Source: JAHQVI01 sp963749875 (GTDB taxonomy: Bacteria > Pseudomonadota > Alphaproteobacteria > Rhizobiales > Rhodomicrobiaceae). Taken from it: a stretch of 64,000 nt of DNA. Made by a program: the position numbers and the translations under genes. The notes beneath the pieces were generated by a model that saw only the letters and a list, made by a program, of their open reading frames with translations, was not told where the DNA came from and searched no databases. The stretch is from contig CAVVOX010000002.1 in assembly GCA_963749875.1 (NCBI GenBank), positions 1,054,001 through 1,118,000 on the forward strand, written 5' to 3'. Positions 24,710 to 32,712 of the stretch are shown here, piece after piece. How positions within the stretch are numbered: the stretch's first letter is position 1; the number at the start of each line of letters is the position of its first letter.

Positions 24710-25714
24710 TCATCGCTTGTCGCCGGAACGTTGGGCCGGAACGAGGTCGCTCTTCGGAGACATGCCCTTTAGGAATTTGAAGAGGTCACTATCCGTGGAG
24801 AGGACAATGGTCGTGTTTTCGGTGATGATGGACTTGTAGGATTGCATCGTCCGTGTGAACTCATAGAATTCCACCGCTTCAGGACTCTGGTTGTAAGCCG
24901 TCGCGTAGATTTCCGAGGCTTTCGCGTCCGCCGCACCGCGGATCTCCTCGACCTGCCGGTAGGCTTCTGACTGGATCTTGTTGAGGTCACGCACACGATT
25001 GCCGCGGATTCTGGCAGCCTCGCCGTTACCCTCCGACAGGAAGCGTTCCGCGATCTGCCGGCGCTCGCTGATCATTCGGTCGTAGATCTTCGGGCGCACG
25101 CTTTCATTGTAGTTGATCCGCTTGAACCGAATATCGAGCAGTTCGATGCCGAACACCTGGACCTTCTCGGCAGCTGCTGCAAAGATCTCCTGCTCGACCA
25201 GCTTGCGGCCCTTTTGGATCGGCACTAGCGACCCTATATCCTGCTCGCGTTCCGCCTTGGTCAGCAGCGTGTCGCGCAGCGGCACGCGGTCCTTGGTGGT
25301 GCGGATGATCTCGATCAGCTCGTGCTTGGCGACAGCGTTTCGGGTCTCGCTGCCGAGGATATCGTCCAGGCGGGACTGGGCACTGCGTTCGTCGCGCAAC
25401 CGCAGAAAGTACTGGAGGGGATCCTTAATCCGCCAGCGGGCAAAGAGGTCGACCGAGATGTAGAGCTTATCCTTGGTTGGCATATCCGACGGATTACCGT
25501 CCCACTCGAGAACCCGTCTGTCGATCGGATTGACATCCTGGATGAACGGAACCTTGAACTTCAGGCCGGCAGTGGTCACGGGCTTGCCAACGGGTTTACC
25601 GAACTGGGTGATAATAGCCTGCTCGACTTCGCTCACCGTGTAGATCGAACTCATCGAGACGTACGTTCCGATACCCAGAACAGCCACGAGGACTATTAGC
25701 GTGATCCTGTTCAT
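24710..25714 (-). CDS. hflC: Protease modulator HflC (SPFH/band 7)
   Basis: The 334-residue protein starts with an uncleaved signal anchor (MNRITLIVLVAVLGIGTYVS). A prohibitin/SPFH domain follows (VSEVEQAIITQFGKPVGKPV, then RVLEWDGNPSDMPTKDKLYI) and a coiled-coil-rich half (SERRQIAERFLSEGNGEAAR). HflC forms a periplasmic complex with HflK around the FtsH protease. Its start overlaps the hflK stop by 4 nt. In most relatives a DegP-type gene follows; here the downstream DNA is degenerate, so this could be a relocated or second copy. Confidence 0.92.
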   Translation of the reverse strand: MNRITLIVLVAVLGIGTYVSMSSIYTVSEVEQAIITQFGKPVGKPVTTAGLKFKVPFIQDVNPIDRRVLEWDGNPSDMPTKDKLYISVDLFARWRIKDPLQYFLRLRDERSAQSRLDDILGSETRNAVAKHELIEIIRTTKDRVPLRDTLLTKAEREQDIGSLVPIQKGRKLVEQEIFAAAAEKVQVFGIELLDIRFKRINYNESVRPKIYDRMISERRQIAERFLSEGNGEAARIRGNRVRDLNKIQSEAYRQVEEIRGAADAKASEIYATAYNQSPEAVEFYEFTRTMQSYKSIITENTTIVLSTDSDLFKFLKGMSPKSDLVPAQRSGDKR

Positions 25715-26769
25715 GGCTTCTCTCCCTTCTGGGCGTCGAGATCAAGCAGTGGCAGGATGCTGCGCGTCAGTTCATCGATAACGATCTTAGAGCGTATGCC
25801 CGGCATGACCTCCTGCAGGGTCTCGACATAGATGCGGCGGCGCGTGACCTCGGGGGCCTTGCTATATTCCGTCAATAACGCGCTGAACCGGGCGGCATCG
25901 CCTTCGGCCTCGTTGATCCGCTTGAGCCGGTAGCCGTCGGCCTCGCGAATGCGCTGGTCCTTCTCGCCCTCGGCCAGCGGGATCACCTTGTTGTAATCGC
26001 GCCGGGCTTCGTTGATTAGCTTCTCTTTCTCCTGCTGCGCCTGGTTGACCTCATTGAACGACTCCTGAACTGGTCCGGGTGGGTTGATGTTCTTCAATTG
26101 CACCTGATCGATGCTGATCCCCATGGCGTATTTGGTTGAGAGCGCCTGCATCTTAATCAGCGCTTCCGACTCGATTTCCTGCCGGCCGATAGTGATCACC
26201 TCGTCCACGGTGCGGTCGCCGACGACTTCCCGCATGACGGATTCGGAAACATAGCGGAGCGTTTCACTCGGTTCCCGAACCTCGAAAAGGAATTTAACGG
26301 GATCCGAGATGCGGTATTGAACCACCCATTCAACCAATGCGGCGTTCAGGTCCCCTGTCACCATCTCCGTTTCCCGCTTTCCGTCGCGAGGACTCTGGTA
26401 GGGATCGGTGGCGCCCGGCGTCGAGAACCCGAATTCCTGCTTCAATTGCCGTTTGACGGGAACGATGGTTGCCACGTCAATGCCCAACGGCAGTTTGAAA
26501 TGCAGTCCCGGCGGCACCTCCGTGAGATATTTACCGAAGCGCTGCACGACGGCGACTGAGTCGCTCGGCACGGTGTAATAGGCTGTCCATAGGCCCAGGC
26601 CGACAAGAGCGAGGACGGCAAGGACGATTATCCCGCGCGCACCACCGCTCGGCATGATCTGCTTGAGTCGATCCTGTCCTTGACGGACCAGATCCTCAAA
26701 ATCGGAATCGGGCGTGGCCCCGCCGCCCCAGGGGCCACGCCGCCCGCCGTTACCGTTTTGCGATGGCAT
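25711..26769 (-). CDS. hflK: FtsH protease activity modulator HflK
   Basis: The 352-residue protein has a Gly/Asn-rich cytoplasmic N-terminus (MPSQNGNGGRRGPWGGG), one membrane helix (about residues 48-70) and an SPFH domain (YTVPSDSVAVVQRFGKYLTE, later GISIDQVQLKNINPPGPV) with a long C-terminal helix. The ATG has AAAGGACATTTCA upstream and matches the usual family start; a longer frame with 16 extra residues does not. It is the first gene of the hflKC pair. An intact IS481-type transposase gene ends about 105 nt upstream. Confidence 0.92.
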   Translation of the reverse strand: MPSQNGNGGRRGPWGGGATPDSDFEDLVRQGQDRLKQIMPSGGARGIIVLAVLALVGLGLWTAYYTVPSDSVAVVQRFGKYLTEVPPGLHFKLPLGIDVATIVPVKRQLKQEFGFSTPGATDPYQSPRDGKRETEMVTGDLNAALVEWVVQYRISDPVKFLFEVREPSETLRYVSESVMREVVGDRTVDEVITIGRQEIESEALIKMQALSTKYAMGISIDQVQLKNINPPGPVQESFNEVNQAQQEKEKLINEARRDYNKVIPLAEGEKDQRIREADGYRLKRINEAEGDAARFSALLTEYSKAPEVTRRRIYVETLQEVMPGIRSKIVIDELTRSILPLLDLDAQKGEKP

Positions 26770-26874
26770 TGAAATGTCCTTTCGTGTTCTGCCTCTTCTG
26801 CCGAAGCTGATTGCCAACCGCTCAGCGCGCGTCAGATCTCTGGTCAGCCCCTACCGAGTGGTCCAGTTTGAATA

Positions 26875-27963
26875 TTATTGCAGCGTTGGCCGCATGGCCA
26901 GGTCGCGCATTGCCGTCGGAGCCGCTCCTACGAGCGGAGACGGTAATGCGGTGCTGCGAGGCACATAAGTTTCTGGCGCCGGCGACCGATAGCCAAGCGA
27001 TGTATGCGGCCGAACGCCATTATACTCGCTGATCCAGGCATCCAGATCGGCCTGAAGCTCTTCGATCGAGCGATAGATCTTGCGCCGGAATGCCAAGCGG
27101 TAGAATTCATTGAGCGCCGTCTTGTGAAAGCGCTCAACGATGCCGTTGGTCTGCGGACTTTTCGTCTTGGTTCGGCTATGGTCGATATTCTCGACCGCCA
27201 GATAGAGCTCATATTCGTGCCTCTCCGGATTGCCGCAATATTCCGTACCGCGATCGGTGAGCATCCGGAGCAGGTCAACCTCCTGCTCGTCATAGAACGG
27301 CACGACGCGGTCGTTGAGCAGATCGGCCGCCGTGAGCGGTGTCTTGCGGTCATAGAGCTTGGCGAAGGCGACCTTGGCATAGGTGTCGATGAAGGTCTGC
27401 TGATAAATTCGCCCCACGCCCTTCAAATTGCCGACATAAAACGTATCCTGAGCGCCGCAATAGCCTGGATGCTCGCTTTCGAACGAACCGTGAGCTTCCT
27501 TCTCAGATTTGGCTTTCTCCAGCGCGGCAAGCCGGGCTTCGGTGAAGACCAGCCCGTCCTGCGCGCTCCTGGCTTCCAGCGCCTTCAGGCGTTTCTTCAT
27601 CGTCTCCAGATCATGCCGCAGCCAGACACAACGCACGCCGGCCGGCGAAACGCTCAGACCCCGCTTGGCGAGTTCATTGGCGACGCGCATCTGTCCAAAG
27701 GCCGGTTGCTCGATCGCCATGTCGCAGATCGCCCTCTCGATCTCTTCGGCGATCCGGTTCTTGATCACCGGCTTCTTGCGACTGATCTCCTGCAGCGCCA
27801 TCTCGCCGCCCTTCTCATACAGCTCCTTGAAGCGGTAGAAGCTGTCGCGGCTGTAGCCGAGCATCTTGCAGGCCTGGCTCACATTGCCGAGTTGTTTGGC
27901 CAGCTCCAGCAGGCCGACTTTTGCGCGGATGATCTTCTGGTCCGTCGTCATGGTGTTCTCCAT
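26875..27963 (-). CDS. IS481-family transposase
   Basis: The 362-residue protein has an N-terminal helix-turn-helix (LAKQLGNVSQACKMLGYSRD) with a second winged-helix segment, then a DDE integrase core. The core shows Asp in QTFIDTYAKVAFAK, Asp in LTDRGTEYCG and Glu in NGIVERFHKTALNEF. The protein closes with YNGVRPHTSLGYRSPAPE. All three catalytic residues and full length are present, so it may be active. The start is the ATG of MENTM. The longer frame runs back through the leader hairpin and is unlikely to be translated. Confidence 0.9.
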   Translation of the reverse strand: MENTMTTDQKIIRAKVGLLELAKQLGNVSQACKMLGYSRDSFYRFKELYEKGGEMALQEISRKKPVIKNRIAEEIERAICDMAIEQPAFGQMRVANELAKRGLSVSPAGVRCVWLRHDLETMKKRLKALEARSAQDGLVFTEARLAALEKAKSEKEAHGSFESEHPGYCGAQDTFYVGNLKGVGRIYQQTFIDTYAKVAFAKLYDRKTPLTAADLLNDRVVPFYDEQEVDLLRMLTDRGTEYCGNPERHEYELYLAVENIDHSRTKTKSPQTNGIVERFHKTALNEFYRLAFRRKIYRSIEELQADLDAWISEYNGVRPHTSLGYRSPAPETYVPRSTALPSPLVGAAPTAMRDLAMRPTLQ

Positions 27964-27966
27964 CCG

Positions 27967-28015
27967 CCGGGGCGGGGCGCTACGCCACACCAGCCAGCTC
28001 CGCGCCCCGCCCCGG
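27967..28015. other. 14-bp GC-only hairpin in the IS481 leader
   Basis: CCGGGGCGGGGCGC and GCGCCCCGCCCCGG are perfect inverted repeats separated by 21 nt, ending 4 nt before the transposase ATG. Such a structure in the mRNA would block translation when transcription enters from outside the element. Confidence 0.65.
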
Positions 28016-28078
28016 CTATCTCTGTGCCGTGGGGACCAGAACACCATGTGTCAGGTTAAGTCTTAGCTAATGCACTTC

Positions 28079-28391
28079 CCATCGCTGTCATTGCAGGTCC
28101 AGGAGGTGCTGCGGCGCGATCCGTTGAGCGGGCATCTGTTTTGCTTTCGTGGCCGCAAGGGCGATCTCCTGAAGGTAATCTGGCCAAGTGAGCGCTTGTC
28201 GCTCACGATAAACGTTCGCTCAGGGCCAGGGGGCGTGTCTATTCACGAAGCGTCTGGAGCGTGGCCGTTTCCTATGGCCGAGCGTGGCCGATGGGACGAT
28301 ATCGATCTCGCCGGCTCAGCTCGGCTATCTGCTCTCCGGGATCGATTGGCGACATCCACAGAAAACCTGGCGTCCAACGTCGGTCGGCTGA
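28079..28391 (+). pseudogene. IS66-family TnpB (Orf2) remnant
   Basis: The first part reads VQEVLRRDPLSGHLFCFRGR and KGDLLKVIW. After about 55 nt of unrelated sequence the reading continues in another frame as FTKRLERGRFLWPSVADGT and SISPAQLGYLLSGIDWRHPQ, ending KTWRPTSVG. These are the two conserved halves of the IS66 accessory protein TnpB. The start, the central WDGxGLCL segment and the other IS66 genes are missing. Confidence 0.8.
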
Positions 28392-28436
28392 CGGTTTGCC
28401 TTTGAAGGCGCCGGCGAACTATGATTCTCTAGCCGA

Positions 28437-28900
28437 ATGACATCGTCCTTTGCCCCTCTTCCGACCGATCTTGCCGCCGCGCATGCGATGATCCGATTTG
28501 CTCGGGAAATGAAGCCGTACGTGCTCGGCATCGCACTTTTGCGCGAGCGCGGCGTGCGCCTGCTCACCAGTGACGGCAGTGATCTCACCGACGACACCGA
28601 TGAGATGCAGGAGGATCTCCTACAGATCATGGCCGTGTTCGTCCAGATCGAAAAGAAGCGGCTGGTCAAGAAGCTGGCAGCGGCGCGGCAGCGGAAGCGT
28701 GAGGCCATCGGGAAATGCGAGGGGCGGAAGCGTCATGGCGAGCTGCAGCCTGATGTGGTCGCTATTGCGCGGCGGCTTCGCCGCCGCCGACCGAAAGGCG
28801 GGCAGATGAGCCTCAGGCGATCTCTGCCGAACTCGCGGCTGCCGGACATCTCAATGAGCGCGGTCGGCGATTCAATCCAAAGTCGCTCCGACACCCGAAC
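28437..28900 (+). pseudogene. Serine resolvase remnant, N-terminus lost and frameshifted
   Basis: The readable part covers the long helix and C-terminus of a Tn3-type resolvase: LLRERGVRLLTSDGSDLTDD, DEMQEDLLQIMAVFVQIEKK, then RLVKKLAAARQRKREA and GRKRH. It shifts frame to AISAELAAAGHLNERGRRFN, the C-terminal DNA-binding segment. The catalytic Ser domain is absent. The frame happens to stay open into the cupredoxin gene, but that is fortuitous. Confidence 0.75.
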
Positions 28901-29090
28901 TCGAGGGGAAGTGGCAGGACTGAGAGCCGACGGCATGGCGGTACGGAGCCGCTCAAAGTGTCGGTTCCAAAGATTGATTTCCATCAATTACAGACAAGCG
29001 TCGCGGTGCATAAATTTATTCGTTGAGCAAACCGCTACCCTGTGCCCCGAACAATCGCTCGGGACCGCCGTGGCAACTGAAGGAGTTGAG

Positions 29091-29549
29091 ATGAAAACCG
29101 TTTCGATCGTGCTTTCGATGTCAGCAGTGGTGTTCACATTTCCGGCCTTGGCAGAAGGCGATCTCAGTCGCGCCGACCCAATTGAGATCGTCGTCGAAAT
29201 GGGCGCAACGGACGCGGTCGACAAGCCGATGTACTTCAAGCCAGACCATATCGATCTCGAAACCGGTAAAGCTTACAAGCTCGTGTTGAAGAACACGGAC
29301 GAAGTGAAGCATGAGTTCGCGTCGCCTGGGCTGATGGAGAGAAGTTTCACGCGCAAGCTGGAGATCACCGACGAGAAGGGTAATCTGGTCGCTGAGGTGA
29401 AGGGCAACGTGTCAGAAATCGAAGTCGGTCCCGGCAAATCAGTTGATTGGTACATCGTTCCGGTACAGAACGGCGAAAATCTTCCCATGGAGTGCCTGAT
29501 TGAAGGCCATTTGGAAGCTGGTATGTTTGGAACGATTACCGTCAAGTGA
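29091..29549 (+). CDS. Periplasmic cupredoxin-like copper protein
   Basis: The 152-residue protein has a signal peptide (MKTVSIVLSMSAVVFTFPALA). In the mature cupredoxin fold the four type-1 copper ligands are visible: His in DEVKHEFASPG, then Cys, His and Met in MECLIEGHLEAGMFG. The Cys-x4-His-x4-Met spacing is longer than in pseudoazurin and resembles plastocyanin-like or CopC-associated cupredoxins. AAGGAG lies 6 nt upstream of the ATG. It is followed 85 nt later by a pseudoazurin gene, so both may serve the same electron-transfer or copper-handling function. Confidence 0.8.
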   Translation: MKTVSIVLSMSAVVFTFPALAEGDLSRADPIEIVVEMGATDAVDKPMYFKPDHIDLETGKAYKLVLKNTDEVKHEFASPGLMERSFTRKLEITDEKGNLVAEVKGNVSEIEVGPGKSVDWYIVPVQNGENLPMECLIEGHLEAGMFGTITVK

Positions 29550-29634
29550 TTGCTTGGAAAGGCGGTTGCCGCAGCATCCTCTTTGGCTGTGCTGCGGCAA
29601 GCTGCCCGAAAATCGAAGGAAGAGACGGGCTATT

Positions 29635-30084
29635 ATGAACAACCTCCTCTCCGCCGCCATCGTGGCCGTCATGATCACGGTGGCAGGCTCTGCATTTGGC
29701 GAGGAAGTCGAAATCAAAATGCTGAACAAGGGCGAGAAGGGCGCGATGGTCTTCGAACCGGATTTCGTGAGGATCAACCCTGGGGACACAATTGAATTTG
29801 AACCGATCGACAAGGGGCACAACGCGGAAACCATCAAGGGAATGATCCCCGCAGGGGCGGAGCCGTTCAAGAGCAAGATCAATGCGGAGTTTTCGGTGAC
29901 GCTGACCGAGGACGGCGTCTACGGCATACGCTGTACGCCGCACTATGGCGTGGGCATGGTTGCTCTGATCGTCGTGGGGATACCGGACAACATCGAGGAG
30001 GCGAAGGCAGTCGCCGTCAAGACACCCGCTAAGTCGAGAAAGGTATTTGACGAGTTATTCATGCAGATTGACGTGACTCAATAG
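29635..30084 (+). CDS. Pseudoazurin
   Basis: The 149-residue product has a signal peptide (about 22 residues, ending SAFGEE). The mature blue-copper protein of about 127 residues starts VEIKMLNKGEKGAMVFEPDF. Copper ligands are His in KGHNAETIKG and Cys, His, Met in RCTPHYGVGM, the pseudoazurin C-x2-H-x4-M pattern. Pseudoazurins donate electrons in the periplasm to nitrite reductase, nitrous oxide reductase or cytochrome peroxidase. No such enzyme is encoded nearby. Both cupredoxin genes lie between mobile-element remnants, suggesting transfer or local rearrangement. Confidence 0.9.
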   Translation: MNNLLSAAIVAVMITVAGSAFGEEVEIKMLNKGEKGAMVFEPDFVRINPGDTIEFEPIDKGHNAETIKGMIPAGAEPFKSKINAEFSVTLTEDGVYGIRCTPHYGVGMVALIVVGIPDNIEEAKAVAVKTPAKSRKVFDELFMQIDVTQ

Positions 30085-30228
30085 CCTCGGCGTTGGAGCG
30101 CACCGCCCCCGTCCGTGGAATGTGCTCCCGCATGGGCACATCGTCCCGCTTCGACAATCTGTAAAAGCTAGGACTTCCTCTGACAGACGATGTCTGGAGA
30201 GCTGTCTGGTTTCGCCTGTCTGACGTTG

Positions 30229-30447
30229 TCAGGCGGCGATCATTTTCTCCTTTGCCAAGGGCTTGGCGTCAAGGAATGTTTGCATCGGCGTTTTGCCGAA
30301 GCACCAGCGTCCCTGATGCGGCCTTTCCTCCCAGTCGATGGCGCGGGCCAGCCGCACGAGTTCGTGGTTCATGTTGAGGATCTGATCAAGGCGGGCCCGG
30401 AACAAATCCTGTTCTCCCGTCTCGCGCCGCTCGCGTGGTTTGCCCAT
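30229..30447 (-). pseudogene. Chimeric scrap of two transposase genes
   Basis: The 72-residue frame joins two unrelated pieces. The N-terminal part (LFRARLDQILNMNHELVRLA, then RAIDWEE) resembles the start of an IS5/IS1182-type transposase. The C-terminal part (HQGRWCFGKTPMQTFLDAKP, then LAKEKMIAA) resembles the end of an IS481-type integrase. Neither is functional. The join was probably produced by deletion between insertion sequences. Confidence 0.6.
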
Positions 30448-30624
30448 CGCCTGGCTCCGATTTACCGCGATAAAAGCAGTAAATCACGCTTCGCCAGGCA
30501 GGAAAATAGAAAATTGAAATTGCAAGAAAACAACCCAAAAACACGCCGCTTCCTGCAATTCCGGAATCCGAAAATCCATCGATTTCTATGGAATATCAGT
30601 CGCTTCGGAATTCTTCACGGCCGA

Positions 30625-31253
30625 CTAAGCGGTCTTGGCGCCGACCGCGTGGATCCAGGCCTGGACTGCCTTGGCGACGAATTCGGGGCCATTATCCGAA
30701 CGAATATGACCGGGCGCGCCGCGCAGAATGAACAGGTCCGAGAGCACGTCGATGACGTCAGCGCTCTTGAGGCGCCGGTCGACGCGGATCGCCAGGCATT
30801 CCCGCGTGAACTCGTCAACGACGTTGAGAATGCGGTATTCCCGCCCGCCATGCGTGCGATCCTCCATGAAATCATACGACCAGACATGGTTTGCCCGCTC
30901 GGCACGAAGCCGAACGCAAGAGCCGTCGTTTAGCCACAAGCGCTTGCGCTTCGGTTGTTTCGTCGGAACTTTCAGCCCTTCGCGGCGCCAGATCCTCGCG
31001 ACACGCTTGTCATTGACCTGCTGGCCGGCACGCCTCAGCAACTCGGCAATGCGCCGATAGCCGTAACGGCCAAACTGGCGGGCGAGGTCAATGATGTCGG
31101 CCGTGAGCCGTTCCTCATCATCACGGCCGCGCGGCACTTTGCGATGCGTCGAACGATGTTGGCCGAGCACCCGGCAAACCCGGCGCTCGGACACATCCAG
31201 CGTTTGCCGGACATGCTCAATGCATGCCCGGCGGCGCGAAGGGCTTAGTAATT
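30625..31253 (-). pseudogene. IS3-family OrfB, truncated before the catalytic Glu
   Basis: From the -1 frameshift point the frame reads LSPSRRRACIEHVRQTLDVS, RRIAELLRRAGQQVNDKRVA and RANHVWSYDFMEDRTHGGRE (first Asp). It then gives LRGAPGHIRSDNGPEF (second Asp) before ending at VGAKTA plus a stop. The usual continuation with the third catalytic residue (NGYVESF region) is missing, so the transposase cannot be active. Confidence 0.8.
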
Positions 31254-31568
31254 TCCCTTGGACGCTTCCTGTCGGATCAGCTTGTCCAGCATCAGATCCG
31301 AGATGGCTTTCCGGAGACGGGCATTCTCCTGCTCCAGATCCTTGATCCGCTTAACCTGGTTCGTCTGCAGGCCGCCAAATTCCTTTCTCCATCGATAATA
31401 CGTAAACTCAGTGACCCCGATCTGGCGCACAGCATCCGCCACCGTCCGGCCTTCCCCGGTTAGCACATCGACCTGCCGAAGCTTCGCGACAATCTCTTCT
31501 GGCTTGTGCCTGCTTACCCATCTTTCGTCCTCCTCATTGGGAAAAACCCATACTTCGAGTCGGACCAC
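31245..31568 (-). CDS. IS3-family OrfA
   Basis: OrfA carries the HTH (VADAVRQIGVTEFTYYRWRK) and a leucine-zipper-like tail (QVKRIKDLEQENARLRKAIS). In relatives the protein starts at a Met before SRHKPEEIV; here that codon is GTA. The only in-frame starts are further upstream (GTG), so initiation may be impaired. Together with the truncated OrfB this is a dead element. Confidence 0.65.
   Translation of the reverse strand: MVRLEVWVFPNEEDERWVSRHKPEEIVAKLRQVDVLTGEGRTVADAVRQIGVTEFTYYRWRKEFGGLQTNQVKRIKDLEQENARLRKAISDLMLDKLIRQEASKGNY
31251..31257 (-). other. Canonical -1 slippery heptamer at the IS3 orfA/orfB junction
   Basis: In the orfA frame the bases read G-GGA-AAT, an X-XXY-YYZ heptamer, one codon before the orfA stop region. 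A -1 slip leads directly into the orfB frame. This is the recoding signal by which IS3 elements make the OrfAB fusion. Confidence 0.7.
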
Positions 31569-31606
31569 TTCATTGGGGGAGGCTCAGCGCCGCGGCGAGG
31601 GGCCAT

Positions 31607-32506
31607 TCACGACCAGCGCCGGTTCGACCACATCCATTGTTCCGGATGTTCACGGATCCAGGCCTCGAATTGCGCATGAAGCTCGGTGAGCGACGCCTCG
31701 ATATCGGCGTTTGGATCGTCTGTCCAGGGCACCTTGATTTCGCGGATTACGACCTTGAAGCGCGACTCCTTGCCGACCCGGATGCAGCGTCCGGCCCAAA
31801 GCCTCGCACCGGCGCGCCGCGCCAGCATCACCGGCACCATATTGGACCCCGCCGGCTTGCCGAAAAACGGAACCTTGATGCCCTTGGCTTCATAACGGTC
31901 GGCCAGAAAGCCGAGCCTGCCGCCTTCGCGGACATAGCTGGCGATCATGCGCGCCGTGTCATGCCCGAGCCTGACGCCTTTCATCCTGCCTCTGGCGAAG
32001 AGGCCGCCGGGGTAAAGCGCCTTGCGCTGATCGCGGAGGTAAAGGTCGATATAGGGGTTGTCGACCAGCCGGTAGACGGCGGCCGGCTTCGCCTCGGCCT
32101 TGGTCAGCGGCCACATGGCGAGCTCCCAATTGCCCATATGCATGGAGCAGGCGATGGCCGCGCCGATCTTGCCGACGTAACGGTCGAGAAGCTCCGGATT
32201 TTCGATTTCGATCCTTTCCGGCTCATTCAGGATACGGTCGAGCAGCATGGTCTCGGCCATCACCCGCCCGAGATTGCCCCACATCTCCATGGCGATGGCC
32301 TCGCGTTCCTCCGGCGTTTTCTCCGGATAGGCGATGGCGAGATTGTCGAGGGCGCGGGCGTGGCGACGTCCATAAGGGGCAAGCAGCCGCCAGATCTTCG
32401 CGGAAAGCTCGCGCGCCGCATCGAGCGGCATCAGGCGGAGGAGGCCGATAATGGCGCGCAGGAACGCATATTCAATGAGGTGACGGGCGGTGAGGAGAGC
32501 GGACAT
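31607..32506 (-). CDS. lpxL: Lipid A biosynthesis lauroyl/late acyltransferase
   Basis: The 299-residue membrane-associated acyltransferase has an N-terminal hydrophobic anchor (LIEYAFLRAIIGLLRLMPLD). The HtrB/LpxL catalytic pair His-x4-Glu is seen in CSMHMGNWELA, and FLADRYEAKGIKVPFFGKPA forms the acyl-donor region. It transfers secondary acyl chains to lipid A precursors at the inner membrane. The ATG (MSALLTARH) fits the family start; a frame extension of 25 residues upstream reads through low-complexity DNA. A solo copy of repeat module A lies about 55 nt upstream. Confidence 0.85.
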   Translation of the reverse strand: MSALLTARHLIEYAFLRAIIGLLRLMPLDAARELSAKIWRLLAPYGRRHARALDNLAIAYPEKTPEEREAIAMEMWGNLGRVMAETMLLDRILNEPERIEIENPELLDRYVGKIGAAIACSMHMGNWELAMWPLTKAEAKPAAVYRLVDNPYIDLYLRDQRKALYPGGLFARGRMKGVRLGHDTARMIASYVREGGRLGFLADRYEAKGIKVPFFGKPAGSNMVPVMLARRAGARLWAGRCIRVGKESRFKVVIREIKVPWTDDPNADIEASLTELHAQFEAWIREHPEQWMWSNRRWS

Positions 32507-32560
32507 TATCGGAACGGGTTGGAATCGGCCGGGACGGCGAGCGCGAATAGCGCGGGTGCT

Positions 32561-32622
32561 TAGCGCAACGCGTCCAAACATGTCCCCGCGAAGGCGGGGA
32601 TGGACGCGGACAGTTACGCTAA
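32561..32622. repeat. Solo copy of palindromic repeat module A
   Basis: TAGCGCAACGCGTCCAAACA starts the copy and GGACAGTTACGCTAA ends it, with the CCCCGCGAAGGCGGGG core between. Module B is absent. It lies between the hydroxylase stop and the lpxL start. Confidence 0.8.
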
Positions 32623-32712
32623 CGTTATTGACTTAGTGCCAAGCCGGCCTGCGTCCGTCAAGCGGCTCAGCTGTCGCGCGGTTCACTTTGCCCGCAGGTG
32701 ATGCCAGCCGTG

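Larger units (their letters stand above)
26860..28060 (-). mobile_element. IS481-family insertion sequence (ends not defined)
   Basis: A single intact transposase gene is preceded by a strong leader hairpin in DNA unrelated to the flanks. I could not find convincing matching terminal inverted repeats or a target duplication, so both boundaries are approximate. It inserted between hflK and an IS66 remnant. Confidence 0.6.

Noticed and set aside
26845..28070. Terminal inverted repeats of the IS481 element
   Set aside because: I compared both flanks and found no convincing matching ends, so no coordinates are claimed.
28437..29549. Single 370-residue resolvase-cupredoxin fusion protein
   Set aside because: The open frame is fortuitous: the resolvase part is truncated and frameshifted, and the cupredoxin has its own ribosome-binding site, ATG and signal peptide.
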